A stretch of 64,000 bases of DNA from Ascarosepion bandense. Taxonomy: Eukaryota; Mollusca; Cephalopoda; Sepiida; Sepiidae. The position numbers and the translations under genes are program-made. This document shows positions 10,995-21,369 of this stretch, in pieces; position 1 is the stretch's first letter; every line of letters begins with the position of its first letter. The notes beneath the pieces are model-generated. The model worked only from the letters and a program-made list of their open reading frames with translations. It did not search any database and was not told the DNA's origin. The stretch is from the NCBI GenBank assembly GCA_037127315.1, contig JBBBDQ010001275.1:1608501-1672500 (forward strand), written 5' to 3'.

Positions 10995-11192
10995 CCTTCC
11001 TTTCTCTCCACCTATGTATCTGTCATCGCACCTGCCTTCTCAGCTTTCTATTGTTCCTTTCTAACTAGCTTGTACTCCTCACTCTTTTCTAATTAATCTT
11101 TTTACATTTATGTAACCCCCTGCACATCAGTGGCATTTCTGCCTTGCTCGGAGTGAAATGATTAAAAAAAAGAAAGAAAAAAAAAAATCCAA

Positions 11193-11791
11193 CTAGCAGT
11201 ATAGCCCCTCATTGCTCGGGTGTAATGAAAGCTTTAAAACTAATCCATGGTCCTGGAGCTCAGGCTCTTTGGACGTTGGCATGAAAGACTAAAAAGCAAT
11301 AGTTGTTTCAAGTTAAAGCAAAACCGTAGACTGAAAGAAAAAGGAATGGATGTAAGTCAAATTTTGATTTCCTGGTATTGATATCAAATAATTGTAAACT
11401 GAATTTTGAAGGCTAAATAAGTCCTCTGAGTAAATGGTATCATGGATGAGACTAAGTACAATTATACCTACTTAGAGCCAAACCTGGATCAAAAACTAAA
11501 TTAAAAGGACTGAAAAAAATACAAACATAAACACAAACATCTTGCCTTTTATATATATATATTTATTTATATATATATATATATAAAATAGAACCACTCC
11601 TTCTATAACACAATGTTTTCGATTATTGATATTTATTAGGGGTACCTTGATACAAAACCTAGCTAAGAACACTTGCAGCTGTTTATAGTACAACTGTAAA
11701 TTTTCAAGAAAATCGGTTCAGCTGTTTTGGAGTCTATAGGTAATGGAGACACACACACAGAGACAAAGTTCCATTTATAAATAAGTTTAGA
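11193..11791 (-). mobile_element. Non-autonomous Helitron, copy 1
   Basis: On the minus strand the element starts TCTAAACTTATTTATAAATG and ends CTAG, with the 3' hairpin-like CCCGAGCAATGAGGGG about 10 bp before the end. It sits between A and T, the Helitron insertion preference. Three other copies (29734, 37220, 54598) share both ends, and all four have A before and T after. There is no Rep/helicase coding. The interior contains a palindromic AT tract (about 11551-11584) and blocks shared with the 54598 copy. Confidence 0.8.
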
Positions 11792-11799
11792 TAAGAACA

Positions 11800-12635
11800 T
11801 TAAATTTCAAAAGTTACAAAGAAGGATATTGGTCCTTAGACAATGACAATAAATATTTCATTTCAAATACTCAGAAGACATTTTGATCTTCTGCTATGAG
11901 AGAGTTTGCGTGCTAGAAACAACAAGCTTCACTCAAGTTGAGATTCAGGTTGGCAGATCATCAGCTTAATCTGATAAACCTTACAAGGGTCATGACTAAT
12001 ACCATTCCCCCTTTGCTAAGCCACTGCTGCCTTCTTCAGCCATGTCAGCGTCTGCCTTGCATGTTCTTTGACTACTCATGGCATCTAATAAACTTCACGA
12101 GTTTGACATTAAATGCATAGAATATTCTTTCTTATGAGAAGTTGAAAAGCAATTGTGAAAAGTAATTTAATTGCTGATGCTTTTTTTCTTTGTTGCATAT
12201 AATAAACTCTGGTGGATATTGTGTTGTTGATAAGCTCAAAAGGATATGTAACTTCATTAATAGCTTTGCCTATAAAATAAACTTCACACATTATACAAAG
12301 ATGTATCAGTGATATACATCAGTGATCACTAACATTTTGCACCACAGACCAGTGTCATGTAAGACAATTTTTTCACAAACTGGAGATGGGGATTGGTGTC
12401 AGCCAAATACATAACCAAACACAATAAATGAGACAGTGATAGAGAATTTTTTCTTTTTTTAATTCTTTCAGTGACACCCAGCACCAAATAATCCATGTCC
12501 TGGTGGATGGGGACTACTGGTATATATGTGTGTGTATATTTTTTAAAATTAAGAAATATATTTCAAAATATAAAATTCAAAAATGTATCACTAAATTAGC
12601 CGAATGGAATTGGTTGTTCCATGAAATGTATAACC
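11800..12635. other. No gene seen
   Basis: I recognise no protein or element here. A 60-codon frame at 11938-12120 has no family features. Confidence 0.45.
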
Positions 12636-12639
12636 TGGC

Positions 12640-13060
12640 CAATGTCAAAATATGTTTTTTATACTAACCTTCATCCAGTACAAAACCCAAGAGTCACTCA
12701 AGGTAGAGGATTACTGTGTAGTGCAATATGAGTGTATGAAAAAACATGTAGTTCATGGGGTGATATAGAACAGATGATAGTTAACCCTCTACTTGAAGAG
12801 GGTCAAGATTATAATGATGTAAAAAACATCCTGCATCAGATTTTATGAAGAAGCACATTAACTCATTGTATAAAGCCTGAAATTCACTCAAGGTAGAGGG
12901 TTACTGTGTGATGCTGTATGAGCAAAAGAAAAGGTAAAAAGTGAAGTTCATGGGGTTATCCAGGAAAGACAATGGATAATCGTAGGCTTGAAGAGGTCAA
13001 GATTGTCTTTGTGAGAAATATCCTAACAGAAGTCTGTTTCACAAAGCAGCAGTTCTTGGG

Positions 13061-13065
<5 letters not shown>
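12640..13065 (-). pseudogene. Two tandem 3' ends of a second CR1-like LINE family
   Basis: Two units share CACTCAAGGTAGAGG, then TTACTGTGT, then TGAAGTTCATGGGGTTAT or a close variant, and AGGTCAAGATTGT (plus strand), at about 12676-12860 and 12870-13060. On the minus strand the unit encodes fragments such as YNL-LFK-RVN, equivalent to LYNLNLFKFRVNNY in the copy at 33205-33480, so these are decayed LINE C-termini with UTR. An (AT)n run follows at 13062. Confidence 0.55.
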
Positions 13066-13095
<30 letters not shown>

Positions 13096-13254
13096 AGAAT
13101 GCGGTGTAGATATGGAAGAATCCAAAGGAGTATCCTGTACATACGGTGGTAGGATGACTCTTTAAGAGAGCTCTAAATATATACGTATATAAATACATAT
13201 AGAGCAAATATAAGAAAAATTAAGGCAGATAAGTTATTTCATGGTAAATCGGAC

Positions 13255-13257
<3 letters not shown>

Positions 13258-13305
<48 letters not shown>
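13258..13305. repeat. (AT)24 microsatellite
   Basis: This is an uninterrupted 48-bp TA run. The flank TAAGAAAAATTAAGGCAGA (about 13211) also flanks the TA tract at 21313-21337, so both tracts belong to the same dispersed repeat. Confidence 0.95.
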
Positions 13306-13308
<3 letters not shown>

Positions 13309-13309
13309 C

Positions 13310-13780
13310 GACAAAAATCTGAACACAGAACAACAGTGGAAGAATTAAGCTCTATTCAACTAAAATAAAACTGCCACAAATGAAAATAGAAATGTGTTAA
13401 GTGATGAGTTTGGTAAAGTCTGTCATCGTATAGTAGGTGTGTAGAACACTACTACATCCTTCACTTGTAGGAAAACGCAGAATTACAATCTTTTTTTTTT
13501 CTCATCTGTTCCGGTTTCTTTAACTGTTGAACTTCAGATACATCTTTATTAGGTGACGTGCCCTCCTCTTTAATGGAAACAACTGGGACGCTCCTATCTG
13601 GTTCCTTTTTGTAAGACTGGTTTTAAATCCATTTCAGGGCAGGGAGCTAAATCACAAACAGATAAAGTATCCAAATGTAAGAGAGTTCACTGTATGTCAG
13701 CATAAGTCAGATTACTATTTAGAAGTTGAACTTACTCCTCATAAGGATTGGTTTAGTTATTTCTTAATAAAACTTAATAA
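13310..13780. other. No gene seen
   Basis: No recognised element; low-complexity T run near 13491. It borders the Gypsy relic. Confidence 0.45.
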
Positions 13781-13789
13781 TACGGGACC

Positions 13790-14830
13790 TAGTAACATCA
13801 GCCTGAGTGGGAGAGAACTACCATTTGATTAACAACGCGGGAATGAAAAATTGATCATGCATGGTGGTATTTGTAAAAGTACAAAACAATGATCTTACAG
13901 CGTGTAGCACTTCTGGAAGCACCTATTCTCGGTACTTTTTAGTTAAGTTTTGTAATCTGATGGCCTATGTGGATCATTTTCCATATACTGCCATTAAATT
14001 GTACAACCTATGCATTGCCAAATGGGTGATATGGTGTGGTTTTACTTGTTGCGACTAGTTTTTGAATGAGGTAGTCTCTCAATTCTTTAGTCATGAAAGA
14101 TGCGCCTTTATCAGAATATGTGGTAGGGCATTCCAGTTAAACCGAACAAACAAAGGACTTTATTCCTGTGGTAGTGTGCAGGTTTTGGACATTGTAAATT
14201 AAACAGAAACCATCAGTATTTTCAATTATTACTAGTAAATATGTATTGTGTGTAACAGAAGGTATGGATCCCTTGAAGTCAATACTTAGTAATTTCAATG
14301 GGTCTGATTGCCTTGATAAGAGTTCTGGTAGGTTATTGAAATAAGGATTAATCTCAGCACAGATTCTGCAAGAAGAACATCTTTTTCACCTCCTCTGTAG
14401 AAAAAGAGGTTTCTTGCTCTAACAAAATGTACGAGACTAGTAATTTCTGGGTGGCATAGTTCATTATGAAGGTCAACAAGGGTGAAAGAGCAAGTGTAGG
14501 CGTGGCTACATGTGTTGGAAACTGCATTTTCCTTCCTAGGGCAGTATTTTATTGTGGAGTCAAAGGTTGAAAGTTCTAAACGCCATTCTTGAATCTTCAC
14601 CTTAATTTTTGTGCTCTTTTTGTTGGATAACATGAAAGCCACTGAATCTCTGATCAGTTATCAGAGTAAAATGTCGACATGATAGTGTATTCACTTCCAA
14701 ACTGTTGTAATAATTGCTATGGCCTTCTCCTCTATTTTGTGATCCTTCGGTTTGCTTTCTTGTAGTGTTTTTGACATGAACCCTTTAGAAGTCCGCCTTA
14801 GTTAAGGGCGGCAGAAATGGCTTTCTTTGA
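13790..14830 (-). pseudogene. Ty3/Gypsy pol relic: RNase H, zinc-binding and integrase remains
   Basis: On the minus strand, reading from 14830, fragments correspond to the RNase H end (SKTLQ...; FTLITDQ near 14675), the RNase H to integrase linker (KIQEWRLELSTFD, then IKYCPRKENAV), the integrase zinc-binding HHCC region (LHNELCHPEI, HFVRARNL) and catalytic-core-like pieces (NTYLLVI, YSDKGASFMTKELRDYL, YHPFGNAQV). The frame is open for 115 codons at 14295-14642 and broken by shifts and stops elsewhere. No LTRs are visible next to it. It is a dead fragment; only the family-level assignment is firm. Confidence 0.7.
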
Positions 14831-14867
14831 TTATACCTACAGAAAGCAATTTCTGAATTTTTTTGTT

Positions 14868-15070
14868 GTTTTTTTTCAATCATATCACCCCAAGCAAGGC
14901 AGTAACACCACTGATGTGCAGGGGGCTACATAGGAGTGAAAAGATTGGAAAAGATAAAACCAGAAACTGCATCCTAAACAGAAAACAAGGGATGAGCCTC
15001 TTCACCTGTTCAATAGATGTGAGTGGAGTGTGAACCGGCGATAGTTTAGTCTATCTACTCCAATTGAAAA
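14868..15070 (-). mobile_element. SINE sharing the 3' tail of the CR1-like LINE (copy 1)
   Basis: On the minus strand the element begins near CAATTGGAGTAGATAGACT, contains GGTTCACACTCC (B-box-like) and GAACAGGTGAAGAGGCTC, and ends in TGTAGCCCCCTGCACATCAG, then a TGCCTTGCTTGGGGTGATAT stretch, then GATTGAAAA. The last ~57 bases match the 3' end of the CR1-like LINE at 9785-11175, while the body does not. The copy at 53268-53475 is collinear. Confidence 0.65.
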
Positions 15071-15074
15071 AATT

Positions 15075-15782
15075 TATGAAAAATTGATCATTGTTGTTAA
15101 AGAGGCTCAACTTGACAGCAATAAATTTAGTTTGATAATAAATTAGCAAATAGTGAAGATTCTTCTATATCTGCTGCATTTAATACACAAAATTGAAAAG
15201 TACTGTCTACAGTTAATTTGGGAAATGACTCACCATATTTAAATGTTATTTTCTGATTCTGATATAGAAAATCTGACCAAGTATCATGTCAGAACTCTTC
15301 AGAACACCCAAACAAGTGGCAACATACAACTAGCCACTAAGGTAAAGAAGTAGATCTACAACTATATATCCTCTTGAGTTTGTGTTTAAAGTTTTCTGGG
15401 CCATGGTGATATTTTATACTAGAGGGATGAATTCCAAATTTAGTTCCCATGCTACTCTGGGGTTGTGTTTTATGGTATGTTAGCAAACATGGTCAATATA
15501 TGAAAATCTGCCATTGTTGCTTATAAAAGTTTAAACCAACATGCATGAGTATAATGTTCTTTCTTTGAGCATTTTTTTTTTTTTATATATATAAATAACT
15601 TTATAAGCGGGTTAACAATACTGTAAATGATAGGGAAACACACAAAAAACATTTGGGCTTTATAAGCCACGGCTACTGCTGGTTCCTTAGGTTTGACTAA
15701 AGCTGCCGTGTGAGCTTCTGGAGTAGCATACAACTTATTTTGTGGCACTAAATCTAAGGTTCTACTTGCTAATAGTCACTGT
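15075..15782. other. No gene seen
   Basis: AT-rich, with a T run and short TA tract near 15572-15590. The minus frame at 15521-15748 has no family features. Confidence 0.45.
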
Positions 15783-15794
15783 CACATGGAATAT

Positions 15795-16303
15795 TGATTG
15801 GTTGGTTGGTTGTTTTTATGGCATATCAACCTCAGCGGGTCATTTATTGCCAACTAAATTTTATTCATCTATTGCTGGTAATACCCCCTTTTTTTTTCCT
15901 TTCAACAATTTTTTGTTTTTTTATATAATTTTTGTGTCTAGTAATACATTTTTCTTTTCAAGTATCAAGATTCATTGGGATTTGTTTTTTTAAGGGCAGG
16001 GTCACCAAGTCCTATCCTTGTTATTTAACCCATAACTGGAGGGAAGGGACAGATTAATACCTTTCCCAAGGGTATCAGTTCTTAAGTGAATGCAGGGTAT
16101 TCAACTGGAATTTGAACTCGACTCACCAATTTCTCTTTCCGAGCCGATATCCACTGCACCATAATGCACATCCGTCACTATACGCTTACAGCACCTGGTA
16201 TTCCCAAGTGGGTCACCCATCTAAATACTGACCAGGCTCCATGTTGCTTAACTTTGGTGATCGAGTGAGAATCGGTGTATTCAACATGATATGGCCGTAA
16301 GCC
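15795..16303 (-). mobile_element. 5S/tRNA chimeric SINE, copy 2, complete with target-site duplication
   Basis: Flanking CACATGGAATAT repeats at 15783-15794 and 16304-16315 define the insertion. On the minus strand the element begins exactly with a 5S-like start (GGCTTACGGCCATATCATGT), has the 5S module (16181-16303), a tRNA-like module (about 16090-16178, GTGCAGTGGATATCGG and GAGTTCAAATTCC), a body, and a tail with GGTTGATATGCC followed by CCAACCAACCAATCA-type repeats. It is 509 bp and transcribable by RNA polymerase III in principle. It has no coding capacity. Confidence 0.9.
16181..16303 (-). pseudogene. 5S rRNA-derived head of SINE copy 2
   Basis: The reverse complement runs GGCTTACGGCCATATCATG, AAGTTAAGCAACATGGAGCC-type internal control region, AGTATTTAGATGGGTGACC and GGGAATACCAGGTGCTGTAAG. 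It covers the whole length of 5S rRNA. The 5' end of the SINE coincides with position 1 of 5S rRNA, as expected for an element transcribed from an internal type 1 promoter. Confidence 0.85.
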
Positions 16304-16432
16304 CACATGGAATATGAATATAGCTGCATTACCGCATTCTTCAGCAGTCTGGTTTTTGAAATTAGTTACTTTTCTTTTTCTTTTTTTTTCTCATTTCTTT
16401 GACATACCCTGTACCTTGTTTCTTTCTCTCAG

Positions 16433-16590
16433 ACTAATCCCCCTGCACATATGACCCTTCTTAGTGACCCTAGCATGTCATACATCTCATAGTACTGCAT
16501 GAAGGGTCCTTCAATAGCAGCTCCTGTATCCATTTCATTTGAAATATGTGCAGGGTCATTTGCCCACTCATCACAGAACTTTTGTCCATG
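16433..16590 (-). other. Short open stretch of unknown origin
   Basis: A minus-strand frame of about 50 codons without stop includes DEWANDPAHISNEMDTGAA and GPFMQYYEMYDMLGSLRR, a less repetitive composition than its neighbours. It ends at a TGA near 16433. No splice sites or family are clear. It could be a retroelement gag fragment or an exon relic. Confidence 0.2.
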
Positions 16591-16599
16591 GTTTATTTA

Positions 16600-17010
16600 A
16601 CAAATTACCATAGTTTATTTGTACAGTCATGTTACAGATGAGGCAACATGAGGAAGACACATGAGGTTCATGCATGATAGAACTTGAGCACACTTTCGTC
16701 ACATTATTTGCTAATATTTACCATGAAAAAGGGGTAGGTAAGGGAGGACCAGTTACAAGGCATGCACGTTCCACCGACCTCAATCCTTTAGATTTATATA
16801 TGTGGGGCCACCTAAAACAGTTTATGCAACAGACCTTAATAATGCAGAAATGCTCCAGCAATGTGTCATAGGGTCTGCAAAATCATTCAGCACCATGTAG
16901 ATGTATTTGAAAGGGCCTACCAGTCAACGATCCAATAGGTGTCTGCATGTGTAGAAACAAGTGGAGAACATTTTGAACATTATTTTACTGTTTTACAGTA
17001 CAATGATGGC
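16600..17010 (+). pseudogene. Mariner/Tc1-superfamily DDE transposase C-terminal relic
   Basis: Reading the plus strand in shifting frames gives a DLNPLDLYMWGHLK segment (16,77x-16,81x) and a CSRV-free C-terminal tail with NAEMLQQCVI and MMAILNMF. S/TDLNPLD followed by W-GHLK is the region around the third catalytic aspartate of DDE transposases of this superfamily. Upstream domains are missing and frames are broken. No terminal inverted repeat was recognised. Confidence 0.55.
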
Positions 17011-17094
17011 CATTTTGAACATGTTTATATGGATGTTTTACCTTGTTTTGGTGTCAGAAACTGACCCTAAAGTTTGTAAAAATATTTTTGATAC

Positions 17095-17100
<6 letters not shown>

Positions 17101-17125
<25 letters not shown>

Positions 17126-17263
17126 TAAAAATAAACACAGCCACAAACACTGTGCTCAACCTACACACATGTAAACACATTTTGATCACATGGGCATTAG
17201 GTAATAAGTAAATACAAAATATGTGCTACATGAATGTAGAATTATTGATCAAAATTATATCTT

Positions 17264-17309
<46 letters not shown>
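17101..17309. repeat. (GT)n and (AT)n microsatellites
   Basis: A (GT)13 run at about 17101-17126 is followed 140 bp later by a (GT)n(AT)n compound tract ending near 17309. Nothing coding lies between them. Confidence 0.9.
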
Positions 17310-17312
<3 letters not shown>

Positions 17313-17314
17313 AT

Positions 17315-18180
17315 ATCTAGATGCAGACTGATGCACCTTTGTGTTCCATATAATTTTCCGAGGTGCTAAAATGGTGACTCTTGCTTTAGGTGTGTACTTT
17401 TGATTAATGTCTCGTAACTGCTAACATTTCCTTGATAAAAATAAACAAAAAAAACAAAAAAAACACTACTTCAGATCAAACAAATAATTTCTACTTTTTC
17501 AAAGCAATCAATGCAGATACAATAGCTTTGATTCATATGTCTTGAAAAGTCTTTTACCACTTACATAAATTTGGAATTGTATATTTTTTCTTGATAATTT
17601 ATAAAATTGATATTTGAACTTCAAGTAAAAATTAGAATAAAATTCAGTCCATTTCTTTTTAGATATGAGAATATCATCTCTTTTCGACATTTAGCAAAAA
17701 ATAAATAGGCATGAGTTATAAATAACTGAAGAGTGAAACAATGAGATTTTTTAAATACAAAGATAACATTTATTTTCTAAAAATCTGTCTCTTTGCAACA
17801 AATTGATTTTATGAGTAAACACACCTTTCATTTCAAGTCACAATTAATATTAACATTTTTATATAATAATGTTCTTTATTTTGAACAAAAAATTAGGAGT
17901 GTTTCAATTTTCCTCTTGGATAATCCTGAAGTTTTTTTTTCTTCTCATAGATGCTGCCCAGATATAAACATTTAACTGAAAATAATAAATTGAAAAAAAA
18001 AAAAAAAAAAAATGAGCTCTTACTTTATATATTTTTACCAGGTATGTGCAAAACAGTAGGACAGGTTGATATCTTTAGCCTTAGTAGGGCAACAAGTTCA
18101 AGAAAACAAGGTATCTAATTCAGAATCTTGGCTAATACATCAAAGCCTGTTATGATTATCTTGAAACAGAACTGTAATTA
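17315..18180. other. No gene seen
   Basis: AT-rich DNA; an A run of about 20 at 17993-18012 is preceded by AATAAA, perhaps an old retroposed 3' end. Two 60-codon frames on opposite strands show no family features. Confidence 0.4.
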
Positions 18181-18565
18181 ATGGTTAACTGGGACAGGAA
18201 ATGGCTTGTAAATTATAATTCTTCCAAAACAAAACTGCTCTCTTAACCACTATAGAGAAATTTTCCTGCAAGCCATCAGCATGGCTCATGCAAGCCTCCT
18301 TAAGAGCAACGCTCTGCACCTCTTTGGTCTCATTTTTTCAAGTGGAACGAATATATCGAATATATTAGTGCATCTACTGCTACGTAAATTGGGTCTTCAT
18401 GTCAGGCCAGAAGGGTTTTCTCTTCAGAATCCATCTTGCACATTTATAAATCTACCATTTGTCCATGCATTGAATGCAGTTGCCATATCTGGTCAGATGT
18501 ACCTGTTATTCATCTTGAGGTTCTCAACAAAATCCAAGGAAGAATAACTTGTTGGTTTCTTTGTC
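18180..18565 (+). pseudogene. CR1/Jockey-like LINE fragment (post-palm region)
   Basis: Plus-strand frames give NHYREIFLQAISMAHASL, then CTFINLPFVHALN and CSCHIWSDVPVIHLEVLNK, parallel to NHYRQPLLPPISMDQ and YKSTIRPCMEYCCH of the copy at 9785. At least one frameshift lies near 18440. Both ends are lost. Confidence 0.65.
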
Positions 18566-18569
18566 CACA

Positions 18570-19350
18570 CTGTTTATACCTAACACTAGTTAATTTTATA
18601 CGAATGCTTTTGGATAGTTCTCAGTGCTCTGTGATATTACTAGACATCTTAAAAAAATATTTCACCAATCGCATGACATGATGGTTGACAAGAGAGCAAA
18701 TCACTGACAAATAACTCCCCATTACGAGTATTAAGGTTAAATTTAACATTCACATCCAGATTTACTTTTGTATAGTACCCAATGGGGAGCGGGAATGCAA
18801 AGTTTCTAGTAGTACTGTGGAAAAGAGAGAGAGAGAGAGAAGAATAGGTAAATATGGTGTACATTTTCTACATAAATTTTCTTTCAAATCTTTCCTTAAT
18901 GTGATGGCCTTCATAACTAGATAATTTTCATCAATTTAAGGTGTGTTAAATCAGACTATGTAAACAAAACAAACCTGATCCTCAGAGTACAATAGCATAA
19001 TTTGTCAAAAGATCATCTCTTTCTGGTATTGAGTTGTTTTTTTTTTATATATATATAATTTATTAACACTGTAAGAATGGTTCATTTTTTGCTAGAGAAT
19101 AGTGCATTAAATTTCTTTTGAGAATAATGTATTTTTTTCCAGTTACAAGTTCTATTTAATCCATAGATGGAGATGGATTCATACACTCCCTAAGGGTATA
19201 GACATACAAATGACCATAACAAATATGATTGGAATTCAATATTGGCTGTCCAATTTCACATTGCAAGCCATTATCCATTTCACTGCTTACACATCCTGTC
19301 TTTTTGAACACTCAGTGATATATGATTGTCACAAAGTTTTTTTTTTTCTG
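18570..19350. other. No gene seen
   Basis: A GA run near 18823-18841 and a short TA tract near 19047; no protein family recognised. Confidence 0.4.
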
Positions 19351-19354
19351 TGTT

Positions 19355-19640
19355 GTATCCTCTCAGGATGTAGGCGATCATGGATCCCCACAACTTCCTA
19401 TCTTTAGTAGCTGACACTAAATTTTGTCTTCTTCCTTTATCTCCTAAAAATTGTTCTGTTCAGCCATTTTCAATTCTTCTTGCCTTCAATTTGCCCAGAG
19501 TTTTAAATTTTCCAAACCCTTTTTCCACCTTATGCGTCCTATTTATTTTAACTTTCTGATTTTAATCATGAGTGTCCTTTTTATTTCCATTTTTACTAAA
19601 GCCTTGTCATTGCTCACATTTTCAAAAAAGTGTCGAGCAC
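19355..19640 (-). pseudogene. Old RTE LINE 3' fragment
   Basis: Plus-strand CTCAGGATGTAGGCGATCAT matches the complement of the RTE 3' end at 3868-3888, and landmarks such as TTTCCAAACCC, CATGAGTGTCC and CATTGCTCACATTTTC follow in the same order as in 48535-48880. The frame is destroyed. Confidence 0.6.
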
Positions 19641-19854
19641 CGAGTGATGATTGAACTTACTATTCAGTGATAATTGATTTAGCAAGACAAGCTTGCAAAC
19701 CTGTGACACCATGTCAGAGTACACAAATAATTTTCTAAGCATAGTTTATACGTGGTACAAGGCTGAAAGCATGGAGCACCCAGTCTAGATCAAATTCACT
19801 ATTCAGTCATAACTGATTTAGTGAAACAAGCCTGCTAAGCATTACACCATGTCA

Positions 19855-20098
19855 AAGTGTGTGTGTGTGTGTGTTTGTAGGATGTAAAATTTTATCCAAA
19901 TCAAAAGTGAGGATAAGAGAAAGGGTAAAAGCTTTTAAACAAGGCATCTTGCCAACATGAGGTGTGTTAGGGTTAGCTACTTTAGATTTGGATGAAAGAC
20001 AAAATTGTGTGTAAGGATGCGTGTTGAGGACAACAGAGGCAATAAATTAACTTACCTTTTCAGATTTTCTGACCAGATACCAGAAAGTGTTATCTATA
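19855..20098. repeat. Dispersed repeat between (GT)n and (AT)n, copy 1
   Basis: After a GT run, TAGGATGTA, ATCCAAA, TAAAAGCTTTTAAAC and ATGATAGACA-like landmarks run in the same order as in 20901-21120. Each copy ends at a TA tract (20099 and 21121). No function assigned. Confidence 0.6.
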
Positions 20099-20197
20099 CA
20101 TATATATATATATATATAGGAAAGAATATTAATAAAAAGTTTTGAATTTAAAAATGTACTTTTGAACAGTATTTGTTTATTTTTATTATATTTTATA

Positions 20198-20225
20198 TTT
20201 CGGACGGTCCTCGGTCCTTCATCAG
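20198..20225 (-). other. Hammerhead-like core, left arm
   Basis: On the minus strand, CUGAUGA (20225-20219) is followed by A, GGAC, an 8-nt loop, GUCC and GAAA (20201-20198), then UAUAAAAUAUA as a possible short stem III with a following A. Stem II is 4 bp with one extra A. Stem I pairing (UUGUUU with AAACAA) needs several unpaired bases, so folding is uncertain. Confidence 0.45.
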
Positions 20226-20519
20226 AAACAAGTGATTTTTAAATTTGAATTAGAAACGTATTTCATGATAGCGTCTGAATATTTTTTGTTTACATCACGT
20301 GGTGTGTTTGTTCACAACATGCAGCACGTCCGTAGAGAAAGTCTGTTTGTTTTAGATAAAAATTTCTTGGAATATCTGAAAAAAATTTTTACCTATTGAA
20401 ATATTTGTAAAGATTCAACACACCTAAGTCCCTATTTAACCCTAGCTTGTGTGTATTTAATTTTATTCGGACGCTATCGTGAAATACGTTTCTAATTCAA
20501 ATTTAAAAATCACTTGTTT

Positions 20520-20547
20520 CTGATGAAGGACCAAGGACGGTCTGAAA
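20520..20547 (+). other. Hammerhead-like core, right arm
   Basis: CUGAUGA (20520-20526), a GGACC/GGUCU pairing and GAAA (20544-20547) are the inverted counterpart of the left-arm core. The stem II loop differs by a deletion, but pairing is kept in part, which is mild evidence of past structure. Confidence 0.45.
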
Positions 20548-20666
20548 TATAAAATATAATAAAAATAAACAAATACTGTTAAAAAAAAGTACATTTTTAA
20601 ATTCAAAACTTTTTATTAATATTGTTTCCTATACATATTAAGACAGTATACGTGGATGATCATCAC

Positions 20667-20715
<49 letters not shown>
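20667..20715. repeat. (AT)n microsatellite
   Basis: A TA run of about 49 bp with one G interruption near 20688. It borders the long inverted repeat. Confidence 0.95.
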
Positions 20716-20900
20716 GACTTTCTCCAGAGTCAATACACTTCTTATATTTCATCTAACATCTTTTTATTACTCCAAACATTATTTTTAATGGTATTTGAGT
20801 AGAACAAGCAGCTATTGCTTTAAGGCAAATAGAACCTGGCTTCACTGTGAGGCATATTGTCCTCAATCTGTGTATCCACTAAAAATAATGTATGATTATT

Positions 20901-21117
20901 GTGTGTGTGTGTGTGTGTGTGTGTGTAGGATGTATAATCGTATCCAAAAACAATGAAGAATGACAAAATAGTAAAACTTTTAAATGATACATTTCACTGA
21001 TGTGGTGTGCATTATACATGGCTTCTTCAGGTTGGAATGATAGACAACTGTGTTGATGTTTTTGAGGATAAGAAGGATAGTAAATCAGATTACCTTACCA
21101 GATCTGATGAACAGAAA

Positions 21118-21148
<31 letters not shown>
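20901..21148. repeat. Dispersed repeat between (GT)n and (AT)n, copy 2
   Basis: Begins with (GT)13 and TAGGATGTATAATCGTATCC and ends at the TA tract 21121-21148. Collinear with 19855-20098. It contains GGCTTCTTCAGGTTGGAATG; I could not assign a family. Confidence 0.6.
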
Positions 21149-21153
<5 letters not shown>

Positions 21154-21369
21154 TTTCTTTAATCCGAAGTGGAAGAGTAGGAAGGTAAATTCCAAGAACC
21201 TGATCTTAATCAACATTAGAAATTTTTAATATTAAAAAGTGATGCAGGCAGAGAGCTCAATGTATTAAGAATATAGAGCCAATATACCTTTGAATTTTGA
21301 AAATTTTCTCTAATATATATATATATATATATATATAAGAAAAATTAAGGCAGACATGTTATTTCATAA

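Larger units (their letters stand above)
9785..11175 (+). mobile_element. CR1/Jockey-like LINE, 5' truncated, best copy in the window
   Basis: The element runs from inside the reverse transcriptase through the C-terminal domain, a C/T-rich 3' UTR (about 10995-11100) and a conserved 3' end (TGTAACCCCCTGCACATCAG, then TGCCTTGCTCGGAGTGAAAT, then GATTAAAA). The same 3' end marks copies at 18180, 22205, 23035, 28008, 50390, 60515 and 61255. The C-terminal region encodes TSRLWNSL and a CFPDGYDLQKFK stretch typical of CR1-type proteins. A Helitron starts 18 bp past the A-rich tail. Confidence 0.85.
20117..20635. repeat. Long inverted repeat (foldback) with hammerhead-like cores in both arms
   Basis: The left arm (about 20117-20281) and right arm (about 20464-20635) are reverse complements with few mismatches. 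The spacer of about 180 bp contains no protein. TA tracts lie outside both ends (20099-20118 and 20667-20715). Both arms carry CUGAUGA and GAAA boxes of a hammerhead-like core, listed separately. It could be a foldback transposon or two oppositely oriented copies of one short element. Confidence 0.85.

Noticed and set aside
20990..21060. CCUGAAGAAGCC motif considered as another hammerhead-like core
   Set aside because: No CUGAUGA, and the spacing to GUGAAAUG does not give a stem II.
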